From Ectobius pallidus (taxonomy: Eukaryota > Arthropoda > Insecta > Blattodea > Ectobiidae): DNA of 64,000 nt. Under the pieces are notes generated by a model. That model did no database searches and had not been told where the DNA came from. It worked only from the letters and a program-made list of their open reading frames with translations. Every line of letters begins with the position of its first letter. Positions within the stretch are counted from its first letter, which is position 1. The stretch covers positions 153,996,532 through 154,060,531 of the forward strand of contig CAXKWD010000001.1 in NCBI GenBank assembly GCA_964059195.1, given 5' to 3'. The translations under genes and the position numbers were made by a program. Shown in pieces: positions 54,310-64,000 of this stretch.

Positions 54310-55117
54310 TGAAGCTGTAATTATTCCACCCCTTTTGATTTATTATAAACAATAGTTAATTCATATTTATTCAAATCATTCAAATTTTTATTATTATTAT
54401 TTCGGTATCAAAATTCTCGTTTAGATTATTATTATTATTTCTTAATTCCAAATTTGAAATCTTAACTGTAAATGAAACGTATATTTTGAAAATACAACGT
54501 ACTAAATTCATAGTTTCGGCCCGCGAATTGTTTTAACCAATAGAACTGTTTTACGTAATGAAAAGTACAGCCAATGAGAGAGAAGCATCCATAAGCCGCG
54601 AACATAGCGTGGTCAAGAGCTCACTTCCACCATATTCGCCGAGGAGAGCAGACCTGCGTACGTTGCTCTTGTGGAAAGTCGCGGGAATATTACCTAGCCT
54701 AATGGCGATTCTCACTAAAGCCAATTATTAAACACGACTACACATTATAAAAATAGCGTGTGAGTTTTATTTACTTTGTGAGAAATAAGAAGACAGAAAT
54801 ACACGTAAGTACTTGATAAATGCAATTGAAGTGGTGAATCTACACAAACAGCTACGCAGAACACAGTTAATTTGAATAAATTCCGATATAAAACGTTTAT
54901 AGTGCAGTTATCATTTATAAAGACATAACTAGCTATAAACCAATCCCTCAGATGATTCGTGTGATACCCTGAGCTACAAAAGCCGTGGAAGATATATAGG
55001 TGCAGAACTGAAGGAGCCCAACGGAGAATCGAAGTAAGTACATTTCCACAACGAATCCAGCTCCCAACCCATCACCTATATCAATTTGTCGCCCAATCGT
55101 GTGACAAAACAATATCA
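54310..55117 (+). repeat. 3' LTR of the gag-bearing element
   Basis: 808 bases, about 99.9% identical to the 5' LTR by eye. Confidence 0.9.
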
Positions 55118-55653
55118 AAAATAATGATAACTTACTATACTATTAATTTAAGTGCATATGAGTACATCATTAAGTTAACAATGAAAAGGAATAAAACAGT
55201 TACAACCACTAAATTTACAAAATTGAATTGAAAGTCTTTGGCAAGATTAAAAAAAATTCCTTAAAAAGTCTCCTTAATATTTCAGTTAAAAAAACCAAAT
55301 TCTGGGTGGTTCGATTAAATTAAAAAAAAAAAAAATTATAAAAAAATGAAGTAATTACAATGAACCGTTTACCTGCTGTGCTTGTCCACAGATAGACGGA
55401 CAGATGTCATCCCAAAATCAATTTTTTTTGTTTCTAGGGATCGTGAAACATGTTTTTCCGCTATTATTTTGATTTTGATTTTTTGTCACAATCTCAATAC
55501 TTTCTCTATACTACGTATATGAGCGAAAGTAAAATGTCAATTCCGGGAACGGTTATCTTGATAAGTAGCCTATTTGTGGTTATATTGCCATAACTTTTAC
55601 TCTTCAATATACTGTGTTTAGAAACTAATAGGCATTATGTAATAATTTTTCAG

Positions 55654-55843
55654 TGTTTTGGTAACAAGACAGTGGACTCCGACCTACATTCCCGGTTGTT
55701 GTCAGAGCTTACTATGGCTGATGTCAGCACATGTTCAGTGAACCACTGTCCCAATGCATTTGGTATTGCTCTCTCTCACAAAGATGAATGGAAAGTGACT
55801 TACTCTGGCGATACAATGCCATGTGACAGACTTGTAGAACTAG
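55654..55843 (+). CDS. tRNase Z long form (ELAC2), internal exon 6 of 7 seen
   Basis: It encodes about 63 residues: the CFGNKTVDSDLHSRLLSELT helix, then VNHCPNAFGIAL and WKVTYSGDTMPC. The GDTMPC motif supplies the metal-bridging Asp of the catalytic half. Acceptor TTTTTCAG|TG, donor GAACTAG|GTAAGT. It starts in phase 0, as exon 5 requires, and ends one base into a Gly codon completed by exon 7. Confidence 0.94.
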
Positions 55844-55929
55844 GTAAGTTTTCAAAACAAAGTTGTGACATTTTTCGTTACAAATTATATTTAAGACCCA
55901 GAAGTTAATGCTCTATTAGAGAACGAAAT

Positions 55930-57135
55930 ACGCATGCAAAATATGCTCTAACGTTTGTAAAATATGTTCTGGAACCAATCGCCAAATTTTGGAGAAAAAG
56001 TGGAAATATAATAAGCTATACATAGATCTTAAAAAAGCATATGATTCAGTTAGGCGAGACAAATTGTTCAATATCCTCATTGAGTTTGGGATACCAAAGA
56101 AGTTAGACTAATCAAAATGCATCTAAACGAAACCTATAGCAGAGTCAAGGTAGGCAAACTTATATCATATAGGTTTCCCATTAAAAGCGGTTTAAAGCAA
56201 GGAGATGCCTTTACTTTTTTATTTCGCATTAAGAAAGTTCAGGAAAAAAAGATAGGCCTAGAATTAAATGGCAGTCACCTGAATTTAGCTTATGCAGATG
56301 ATGTTTGCTTGTTGGGCGATGACACAAACACAATTGATAGAAATGCAGATAGTCTTTTCGATGCCTGCAGATATGTTGGATTGGAAATGAATACAGAAAA
56401 AACTATAGTCATGAAATGTCAAAATAATGTGCTACAAAATATTTGAATAGCCGATAAATCGTTCGAACAAGTAGAGAAATTCAAATACAGTATCTGGGAG
56501 CAACACAACACAAATAATATTAAGGTTGAAGTTAAGTGTAGATTCAAATCAGGAAATGCCCGCTTTTATGCAGTTCAGAAACTTTTATCTTCTTGTCTTC
56601 TGTCCAGAATTCTAAAAATAAAAATTTATAAGACAATTATCCTTCTGATTGTATTATATGGATGTGAGACATGGTCGCTTACTCTTTGGGAAGAGCATAA
56701 TCTGAGAGTATTCAGAAACAGGGTGCTTAGGAAAATATTTAGGCCTAAGAGAGATGAAAGTGGGGACTGTAGAAAACTGCATAACTACGAGCTTCATAAC
56801 CTGTACTCATCACCTGATATAGTAAGGGTAATTAAATCACGCAGGATGAAATGGGCTGGATACATTGCGTGCATGGGGGAGGAAAGACATGTCTCAAAAA
56901 TATTGACTGGGAGACCCGAAGGGAAAAGACCACTTGGCAGAACTAGACGTAGGTAGGAGGACAATAGTAGGATAGATTTAAGAGAAGTAGGATTTGCGAG
57001 GGATGGTTGGATGGAGATAGCACAGAATAGGGTTGAATGACAGGATCAGGTAAATGCGGCAATGAACCTTCAGTTTCCATAAAATAGATGATATTCCTTT
57101 AGCTTGCTTAGGAATTGTCTTTTGCCATTGAGTAA
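55930..57135 (+). pseudogene. LINE reverse transcriptase, 3' part, broken
   Basis: 5'-truncated and frame-broken non-LTR RT. DLKKAYDSVRRDKLFNILIE is followed by LKQGDAFTFLFR and LNLAYADDVCLLGDD with the catalytic YADD. After stops come LYGCETWSLTLWEEHNLRVF, LRKIFRPKRDES and SRRMKWAGYIACMGEERHVS..GRPEGKRPLGRTRRR, the C-terminal stretch common to RTE-like insect LINEs. It ends with a TAAGTAAGTAAGT tail rather than poly(A). At least three lesions make it non-functional. Confidence 0.8.
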
Positions 57136-57439
57136 GTAAGTAATACTTTACACTCTCTTATTAGCTAAATTACATTAAAAATTACAAAAATGTATCAGAA
57201 GTTGTATAAATTACATTACAGAACTTTAAAAGAAAGTAAGGTCAATGGAACAAATGTTAGTAGATTAAAAACTAGTGAAATGAAACATCGCTGTAATGTT
57301 ATGTAATCAGTTCAAAACCATTAGTCTACTGTCAGTTATTGTGCAGGTGGTTCTCAAAATATTCATTTAGCCATACATTCGGTAAGTGTTTGCACAGTGT
57401 TTAAAATCTGCTAAGAATGTGACAAATTAATAAAATATG

Positions 57440-57605
57440 CTCTTACCTATTTACTTATTCAATGGCAATAGAAATTCCTTAGCAAGCTAAAGGAATATTA
57501 TCTATTTTATGAAACTTGGGAGATTCATTGCCGCACTTACATGAGCCTGCCATTCAATGCTATTCTGTGCTAACTTCATCCAACCATCTCTTGCCATATA
57601 TGCAC
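57440..57605 (-). repeat. Second LINE 3' end, opposite strand
   Basis: The minus strand reads 'agagatggttggatgaag', 'gcggcaatgaat', 'attcctttagcttgcta' and ends at a TAAG-type tail. This matches the last 150 bases of the LINE at 55930-57135. The two tails point toward each other, 300 bases apart. Confidence 0.75.
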
Positions 57606-57823
57606 AAATCTTTTAATATCAAGCAGATGTTATGCATTATCACAGAAGTAACAAAATATGCAACAATATGCAAAATGAAACCGTCAATTTTCTGTTATTC
57701 CTTTCATGTCTTGTACACATTTCAACTCTAACAAGTAATAGATGCATTGTTAAAAATATGATTTTTCATAAATTTCTGGACCTTAATTATAATAATTCAG
57801 AAGCTTGGCTTACAGTGTTAAGA

Positions 57824-58586
57824 CAGTGGTTCTCAACCTGTGTGCTGCGGCACAACCCTGTGTCATGAGGTTTGGCAAAATGTTCGAGGCAATATGACAG
57901 TGAGGCTGAAAAATAAATGAAAATAATATAATTTTGAAAAGCATTCCACATTCCAAAAATTTGAAAAACATTCCACAGGCCTAAAAATACTTATTTTCCA
58001 GAGATTTTCAAGAATGGACCCTAGTAGTTACTGAGAGAATTTGAGCTTGTCATTTTCTACACACTAGATCAGTTCATGCTGGAATTAATGACAAACACTC
58101 CTATATTTCAACTGAGAGAAATAACTTTTATTTTTATTTTTTATTTTTTTCATTTTTTATTTTTTAATGTTCATTAGTGCCAAAAACCCCACTTCACACA
58201 AGTAGATAAGTAGTCTGCTACTGATTCTTTTTCAGTCTTTCTTCTCTTATTCAGAAACTTATCCATATTTGCCTTCAATAAAAAAACACTAGAATTAAAA
58301 TTTTTGACCAAATATTGTGAATAACATGTGTTAGTCGCACAAGCATTTAAACTCAAAATATAATACAGGAGACCACAAGCAAAGAGGTGTTACAACTAAC
58401 TACAAGTCTACAAACAACTAACTGATGAAGGAAAGTTGTACGGAAGACAGTCTGCTGCAGCGTTGCCAACTCATACATTAGTGTGCTGCAGTTACAGTCA
58501 ACAGAGAAGGCTGTGCCATGGCGAAAAAAAACAAAAAAACAAAAAAAAAAAACAAACAAACAAACAAACAAACTTGAGAGCCACTG
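57824..58586 (-). mobile_element. Charlie-like hAT, non-autonomous
   Basis: CAGTGGTTCTCAACCTGTGT on the left and the inverse of the right end (CAGTGGCTCTCAAG) are hAT-Charlie-type termini. No exact 8-bp duplication could be read. On the minus strand a short frame near 58175-58300 includes MDKFLNKRRKTEKES, like the N-terminus of BED/hAT transposases, without the catalytic part. AAAC-rich repeats lie at 58525-58573. Confidence 0.65.
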
Positions 58587-59090
58587 GTTTACAGTCATTA
58601 CAGAAGAGTAGAAAACCTTGAAAACCTAGAATTCCTGCTCATTAATTCTTCTCGAATTCCTCTAAGGGGATTCTTTGTAATGATTTTCAAAATTCAAGCG
58701 AGATTGTGTAAGAAAAATAGTACAACCTTGTTATATTTAAATTGTGTTTGTATTATTTTCCAGTGAAATGATACTATAATGAAACGATAGTATATGGTCG
58801 GTTTTTTTACATTCAACTTCACTTGTGTGTGTTTTTTTTGCCCCCAAGAACCATGGTTTCAGTTCATCCTCAGTTAGTGTCAGACTGAAATTCAGAACAA
58901 TCGGCCACTAGCTGAGGATGGTCATGATGGTGATGGTGATTTCTGTTAAACATTACATGAAAATGTATTAGGAAAAATTGTGACCGATCACAAAGTCACG
59001 AAATTAGTGTACTTCACTATTCTCTATATGATGTAAATTAAGGGTAATCAGACTTAGGAGACAGATTCCATCTGGAGCTGTGAATCAAAT

Positions 59091-59162
59091 TGTGGCTAGC
59101 TTAGTTGGTAGAGCTTTGGCACGGAAAGCTAAAGGTCATAGGTTTGAATCCCAGTGTCAGAG
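59091..59162 (+). tRNA. tRNA-like unit A (probable tRNA-derived repeat)
   Basis: GCTAGCTTAGTTGGTAGAGC gives a D arm with A box, TTTGGC/GCTAAA an anticodon-type stem and GGTTTGAATCCC a B box, and the ends pair imperfectly (TGTGGC with GTCAGAG is weak). TTTT follows. Related to unit B 303 bases downstream and, in layout, to the array at 18291-20181. Probably a SINE head rather than a working tRNA. Confidence 0.4.
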
Positions 59163-59392
59163 GAATTTTCTCCCAAAATATTCTCATCTAATGTTCAACA
59201 GAAACAATATTCTCTGATTACATATCAACATCTTAAATGTTACTGTACAATAACAGTGGGAACCTGGTCACAAAGTCACTAAAGTAGTGTGCCTCAAAAT
59301 ACCGTCTGTGACAAAAATGTCTTTCAGTGAAGCTAGACCATTAAGGTTAATTAGTCATAGGAGAGAGATTCCGTCTGACACTGTGAATTAAA

Positions 59393-59464
59393 CTCTGGCA
59401 AGCTCAGTGGTAGAGCTTCGGTATAAAAAGCTGAAGGTCATTCGTTCAAATCCCAATGCCAGAG
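59393..59464 (+). tRNA. tRNA-like unit B (probable tRNA-derived repeat)
   Basis: CTCTGGCA pairs with TGCCAGAG over eight bases. GCTCAGTGGTAGAGC is the D arm with A box, CGTTCAAATCCC the T arm with B box, and TTTTT lies 5 bases downstream. The anticodon loop is A-rich and irregular. The flanks before units A and B are also similar (GGAG.GA.ATTCC.TCTG.), so a unit of about 303 bases is tandemly duplicated. Confidence 0.45.
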
Positions 59465-59529
59465 AAATTTTTCTCCTAAATATATCTCATGAGAAAACAA
59501 GATCATTGAAACTATTTTTCTTTTTTAAG

Positions 59530-59753
59530 GCAAAGACAGTGACCTGCTAATTCATGAGGCCACAATGGAAGACGACCTACAGGGAGAGGCACGGACAAAG
59601 CTCCACTCGACAACTTCACAAGCCATAGAAGTGGGGAAGCTCATGGGAGCCAATTTCACTCTGCTCACACATTTCAGTCAGCGGTATGCCAAGATGCCAC
59701 GCATCAATTCAAACTTCACCAAAGATGTGGGCATAGCATTTGACAACATGCAG
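59530..59753 (+). CDS. tRNase Z long form (ELAC2), internal exon 7 of 7 seen
   Basis: It encodes about 75 residues. [20 protein letters not shown] holds the HEA motif, followed by [20 protein letters not shown] and [12 protein letters not shown], whose His is a zinc ligand. The exon ends in phase 0 after GIAFDNMQ, just before the family's conserved C-terminal segment, which must be encoded beyond the window. Acceptor TTTTAAG|GC, donor ATGCAG|GTAAGT. All expected catalytic residues are present. Confidence 0.94.
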
Positions 59754-62138
59754 GTAAGTTTGACCATAGTAATTGTAATTCTGTATTATTTAGATGCAAT
59801 TTTGTTAAAAGATTTTAAATAACTACTGGGTCGTTCCATGCAAAACAGTAGGTCAAAAACCCTATTGTTCAACATTTTTTCATTTTAATATATTTTCATT
59901 ATTAGGGTCTTTGTATTATAAACAAATTTTTAGAGAAATGGAATCAACATTTTTATGATATAGATTTGAAGTATTAGGCTGTTGGGATTAATCCCTTTTT
60001 GTATTAATTTTTTTCCTGACTTCACCATACTTCAAACTCACAGCATAACTCCTGAATGGATATTTATTTATTTGAATTACTCTGGACAAAAATCCTTAAA
60101 AATATTTAAGTTTTTCAAATATGAAAATATATTTTTAGTATACACTCTCTTAAAACAGCTGCTTATCGGACTGGTAACATGCTGAAAAATTGCATTTTAG
60201 CAACCAAGGCCGCTAAAATTGCATAAAAGTGCATTCAAACTGCATTCAAAATGCAGTTTTATCGACCTTGTACTTAAAGTCGTCATGGCAATCTATATAC
60301 AAAATCCAGATTGGCATTGGCATTGACCAGTCACACAAACTTGAACGTGATTTTAAGCATATAATTGGTCGTAAAACAACAGATTTAAGCCAATATGTTT
60401 CTTTATGATAATCAGAAACCTTACTAGGGTTTATTTCACAAAATAGGGTAGCCTATTTCATCATATAACAATAAATATAAGCCAACAACTTTTCACTTCT
60501 TCGTTAACAAGAGAATCACTACTTACCATGGCTGATGCACCAACATTTAATTGTAATATATTGCTTCTCATAATCTATTGCTGCCGTGATGTTGCTGGCA
60601 CCAGCTTCAATTCAATGTTTCTGGCTTGGATTGAAATTTCCTCTGGGTTATCATTTATATTTTCACAAGCTTTTCATAAATACTAGTTGGTATGCAATAT
60701 TGTTTACAAACAAGGGACTTGTATATTATGCATCTATAACACATTTGGTATTGTTTGTTTATTATTATTTGTTTGTTAATTACCGTATTACCGTATTGGT
60801 ACATACGGTCATTGTTGTTTTATGATTCCGATGGCCATGAGAATATAACTTTAACAAATGACTGACTACCTTTCCTTATAATTAATTATACGGTATATTT
60901 GTTTTATTTCATATAATTTAGAGGACTTTTACTAAAAAATATTGTATGCACCACGTATGCAAAAACATCAGCAGACTCATCCAGTATTTCAGCCTCGGCT
61001 TTCACTTCGGCCGCTATACTAGATTCATCTGCTAAAGCGTTATTTTGCATACTTGAAACATAAATAGCCATTTTAGAATGATATACATTTTATTTTACTG
61101 CCACGAAGCATGTGCTTTGCAGAATGTTTTATATTAATACTTCCATCTTAATGCTCCTAACGTTTCATCTATCACTACAGCTACAACCACCGATCATATT
61201 ACTTTCATTCATAACCATCTCACTTAGCATAACATAAAAATTACATACCCTACTAGAATGTCCAAAAAATCTGAGACCCTACTGTCATAACCTCTTATGA
61301 CCCATGGTGCCATAAACCTTAGAACATTTTCGAGGAACATTCCCCCCATTATGTTCAGTTGATTCCGACAGGTTTGAACATGTTTGAAGGCCAAAATATA
61401 TATATATTTACGTCTGTTTACTGCAGATGCCAATACTGAACTGTGAGGTTAACTGTTAACCTTAGAACATTTTCGAGGAACATTCCCCCCATTATGTTCA
61501 GTTGATTCCGACAGGTTTGAACATGTTTGAAGGCCAAAATATATATATATTTACGTCTGTTTACTGCAGATGCCAATACTGAACTGTGAGGTTAACTGTT
61601 ACTCCTGAGTTCTGCCAGCTTGTACAAGCTGCTGACTGAACGAGCGAGTTGTTACCTTGGACAGACAGAAAGACTTACCTTGACTGAGGGACTAAGAATG
61701 ACCGAGAACAATTTCGTCCAGGGCATCTACTTTTATAGCCTCTATGACATCATACCTTAATGCGGTTCAGATACTTAATTAAATGTAACAAAAATTATTA
61801 TTATAGTGTGATGTTTGTCTTCGCCACCTGTAAAATCACTTTGCTTTTTATACCTTTTGTTAATGTACCATACCCCAGCTGTGGCTTCTCCTGACTCCTG
61901 GGCCCTATACTATAAAGCTACAAGAGATTGCTAGTAAAATTCGCTTTACAAATACTAGAGTGAAAATATGGTATACTATAAAGATATTACTGTTGTAATT
62001 TATAGTTAGTAAAAGACAGCACGCCTTTACAAACCACGTCATTACTGACGTCATGTCGGGAAGAAAAGCCGATCTTGCACGCAGGGCATTCGACTGCAAA
62101 CTCTCTTCTTCTCATATTTCTCTATTTAGACAAATTAG
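59754..62138. other. Intron sequence after exon 7
   Basis: No exon is seen. 59828-59860 starts GGGTCGTTCCATGCAAAACA, close to the Sola-like termini in this window, but no right end was found. 61315-61600 is a tandem duplication. The rest (60250-61300, 61610-62138) contains nothing I can assign. Confidence 0.5.
61315..61600. repeat. Perfect 143-bp tandem duplication
   Basis: 61315-61457 and 61458-61600 appear identical, starting AACCTTAGAACATTTTCGAG. Each holds one short (TA)n run. Exact identity indicates a very recent event or an assembly duplication. Confidence 0.9.
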
Positions 62139-62150
62139 GTCTCGATATTA

Positions 62151-64000
62151 ATGCTATCAGTATCATCAGAAACCAAAAGAAAAGGAAAAGGTCAAGAAAT
62201 GGCAGGGGAGTATTTACATGTATGGAGTGGAGTGGAGAAATCGGAGAGAGCTAAAGGAGGAGTATCAATTTTGATTAAGAAGAAATGGAAATCTTCAATA
62301 AAACACCTGAAAGAAGTAGATGAAAGATTTATAGTAATGGAACTAACCATGTTCGGGAAAGATGTAGTCTTAATTGGTACTTATGCCCCAACAAATGATG
62401 TACCAACAGTAATAAAGGAACAGTACTTTGACAAATTTACGGGATTGGTAGAAAGTGTTCCCCAAAGGAAGGAATTGATAATCATGGGAGATTTAAATAG
62501 CAGAGTTGGAAAGGGGACAGGGGAGGTTGTGGGCCCATATGGAGAAGATATTGAGAATGATAATGGACAACGATTAAAAGAAGAGTGTAGAGTGAATGAC
62601 CTTGTCATTATGAATTCGATGTTTAAACATCGTGATATGCATAGATATACGTGGGAACAATGCACAAAAGGTCTTCGATCGATAATTGACTATGTGATAG
62701 TTAGGAAACAAAGAAATATTATTGTTCAAGATGTTAGAGTGAATCGGGGACCAGAGTGTGGAACGGACCACTATATGTTGTCAACTAGAATAGCATGTCC
62801 TATAAGGAGACAGAATGGAAAGACAGATCGAAACCCGGAGATAGGAAATGAGGTAGAAAACTGTAGATACAATCTGCATTTAATGCAGGATGAGAGCATT
62901 AAAAATCTTTATGCACGACGACTTACTGAAAAATTGAAAGTGGAAGAAGATTGGAACTCTATTAGTGTATACGAGCATATGAAAAAATGTATACATGAGG
63001 CAGCAATGGAAGCAATTGGTATACAAAAGGGGAAACAATATACAAACCATTGGATGAATGCTGAAGTCTTGGATATAATAACCAAAAAGAAAAATGCCTA
63101 TCAAAGATATCTAAGTTCAAAAACAAATGAAGACTATCAAGTATATAATAAACTTAAAAGACAGGTCAAACAAGAAGTCAGGAAACAGAAAAAAGAAGCA
63201 TGGAATAGGGTATGTGGAGAAATTGAACATACCGTAGGTTATACAAAGTCAGCCCAAGCATGGAGGACAATTAAGAACTTGCGTAGTAATAATACAACAA
63301 AAACTTTTAATCTAGTACCAATGAAAACATTTCAGGAGCATTTTAAAGAACTTTTAACAGAATCTAGGAAAGAATTTTTAAATGTAAACATAATGGACAG
63401 TAAAAAGGTTGACCTAATGGAACCTATAAGAGAGGATGAGGTATATAATGTTTTGAGAACAAACAAAAATGGGAAAGCTGCAGGTCCGGGAGGGATAACA
63501 ATGGAATTAATTAAATATGGTGGTCCAAGTATTATAAGGATTTTAACTAAACTTTTTAATCAAGTAATTGAAGGAGATCCCATCCCAGAAGAGTGGAGGA
63601 TGTCATACATTAGTGCAATATATAAAAATAAAGGGGATAAAAGAGAACCAACGAACTACAGAGGGATTAGTGTTATGGCAGCCATGAGTAGAATTTTAAG
63701 TACAATTATTAAAATTAGATTGGAGGAAGTAATAGAAGGTAAAATATCAGAGGAACAAGCAGGTTTTATGGCAGGCAAATCATGCCTGGATAATATATTT
63801 GTAGTTAGGCAGATTATAGAAAAAATGATAGCAAAGGGGAAAGAAGTACATCTGGCATTTATTGACCTGGAAAAAGCGTATGACTCAGTACCTATTAACA
63901 AACTATGGGTGGTTATGGAAAGGTTCGGAATTCCTGAACCTCTTACGCATTTTATAAAAAGGATGTATGAATGCAAGGCAAGTGTTAAGATTGGAAACAG
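62151..64000 (+). CDS. LINE ORF2 (endonuclease-reverse transcriptase), runs off the window
   Basis: The frame is open from 62139 to the edge (first ATG 62151; over 610 codons). The N-terminus is truncated within an APE-type endonuclease: ETKRKGKGQE, IGTYAPTND, MGDLNSRVG and SIIDYVIV..GTDHYM are the later nuclease motifs. A linker rich in Lys/Glu follows, then RT motifs AAGPGGITMELIKYGG, YKNKGDKREPTNYRGISVMA, EQAGFMAGKSCLDNIF and FIDLEKAYDSVP. The YADD box lies beyond 64000. The order and motifs fit RTE-like insect LINEs. No stop is seen in 1.85 kb, so the copy is young despite the 5' truncation. Confidence 0.88.
   Translation, partial: MLSVSSETKRKGKGQEMAGEYLHVWSGVEKSERAKGGVSILIKKKWKSSIKHLKEVDERFIVMELTMFGKDVVLIGTYAPTNDVPTVIKEQYFDKFTGLVESVPQRKELIIMGDLNSRVGKGTGEVVGPYGEDIENDNGQRLKEECRVNDLVIMNSMFKHRDMHRYTWEQCTKGLRSIIDYVIVRKQRNIIVQDVRVNRGPECGTDHYMLSTRIACPIRRQNGKTDRNPEIGNEVENCRYNLHLMQDESIKNLYARRLTEKLKVEEDWNSISVYEHMKKCIHEAAMEAIGIQKGKQYTNHWMNAEVLDIITKKKNAYQRYLSSKTNEDYQVYNKLKRQVKQEVRKQKKEAWNRVCGEIEHTVGYTKSAQAWRTIKNLRSNNTTKTFNLVPMKTFQEHFKELLTESRKEFLNVNIMDSKKVDLMEPIREDEVYNVLRTNKNGKAAGPGGITMELIKYGGPSIIRILTKLFNQVIEGDPIPEEWRMSYISAIYKNKGDKREPTNYRGISVMAAMSRILSTIIKIRLEEVIEGKISEEQAGFMAGKSCLDNIFVVRQIIEKMIAKGKEVHLAFIDLEKAYDSVPINKLWVVMERFGIPEPLTHFIKRMYECKASVKIGN

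Larger units (their letters stand above)
48679..55117 (+). mobile_element. Young LTR retrotransposon with gag and protease but deleted pol
   Basis: Two 808-base LTRs (TGAAGCTGTAATTATTCC...CAATATCA) appear to differ at one base, enclosing 4.8 kb. AAAA flanks both ends as a possible 4-bp duplication in A-rich DNA. The primer-binding site TTGGTGCACCAACGTG follows the 5' LTR. Gag is complete. The second frame has protease and the first 60 residues toward RT, then ends abruptly; RT core, RNase H and integrase are absent. It is a recent insertion of a defective element, so it must have moved using another element's enzymes. Confidence 0.9.
45937..55653 (+). other. tRNase Z intron (9.7 kb)
   Basis: Donor GTGAGT, acceptor ATTTTTCAG. 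It contains a pogo-like MITE (45995-46242), a Helitron (46298-47409) and a young gag-bearing LTR element (48679-55117). 47410-48678 and 55118-55653 hold no gene; 55320-55350 is an A-rich run. Confidence 0.85.
55844..59529 (+). other. tRNase Z intron (3.7 kb)
   Basis: Donor GTAAGT, acceptor CTTTTTTAAG. It holds a LINE 3' part (plus), a second LINE 3' end (minus), a Charlie-like hAT and two tRNA-like units in sense orientation just before exon 7. 58587-59070 has no gene, only a short inverted repeat around 58867-58919. Confidence 0.85.

Noticed and set aside
58436..58621. Lys/Asn-rich frame near 58.5 kb
   Set aside because: Encoded by the AAAC-type microsatellite at the right end of the Charlie-like element.

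Overview
This is nuclear DNA of a large-genome animal, most likely an insect and plausibly a cockroach or termite (Blattodea). That inference rests on a split gene with GT-AG introns of 1-19 kb, AT-rich non-coding DNA, and a transposon mix (Penelope, Ty3/Gypsy, RTE-like LINEs, hAT, Tc1/mariner-pogo, Harbinger, Helitron, Sola-like) typical of such genomes. No bacterial-type gene is present, and the species cannot be fixed from the window.

The only host gene recognised is the long-form tRNase Z gene (ELAC2, tRNA 3' processing endonuclease) on the + strand. Seven consecutive internal exons lie at 12818-13057, 16325-16469, 24508-24891, 26278-26487, 45633-45936, 55654-55843 and 59530-59753. All splice phases agree and together they give about 565 codons. 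They run from the middle of the protein through the catalytic HxHxDH, GDT and HEA motifs. The exons for the N-terminal part lie upstream of the window or were not recognised, and the last exon lies downstream.

Everything else is intronic mobile DNA, much of it nested. 1.4-7.4 kb: a pogo/Tigger-like element carrying a long-inverted-repeat (Sola-like) element that itself carries a hAT. 7.9-8.8 kb: a Penelope GIY-YIG fragment. 9.1-15.2 kb: several MITEs. 17.6-22.5 kb: a decayed mariner-type transposase interrupted by a tRNA-like array (three minus and four plus copies, bounded by a 13-bp duplication) and by a hAT that contains another hAT. 25.3-25.9 kb: a hAT with exact 8-bp duplications. 28.3-34.3 kb: a nearly intact Sola-like transposon carrying a Harbinger with a MADF exon. 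34.4-45.1 kb: a very young Ty3/Gypsy element with an in-frame gag UGA before pol. 46.3-47.4 kb: a Helitron. 48.7-55.1 kb: a young LTR element that keeps gag and protease but has lost most of pol. 55.9-57.6 kb: two LINE 3' ends tail to tail. 57.8-58.6 kb: a Charlie-like hAT. 59.1-59.5 kb: two more tRNA-like units. 62.1-64.0 kb: an open LINE reading frame running off the edge.

The most unusual point is the pairing of host gene and insert. The enzyme encoded here cuts tRNA 3' ends, and two of its own introns carry tRNA-like structures in sense orientation. One set forms an inverted array with 848-bp arms that arrived as a single insertion.
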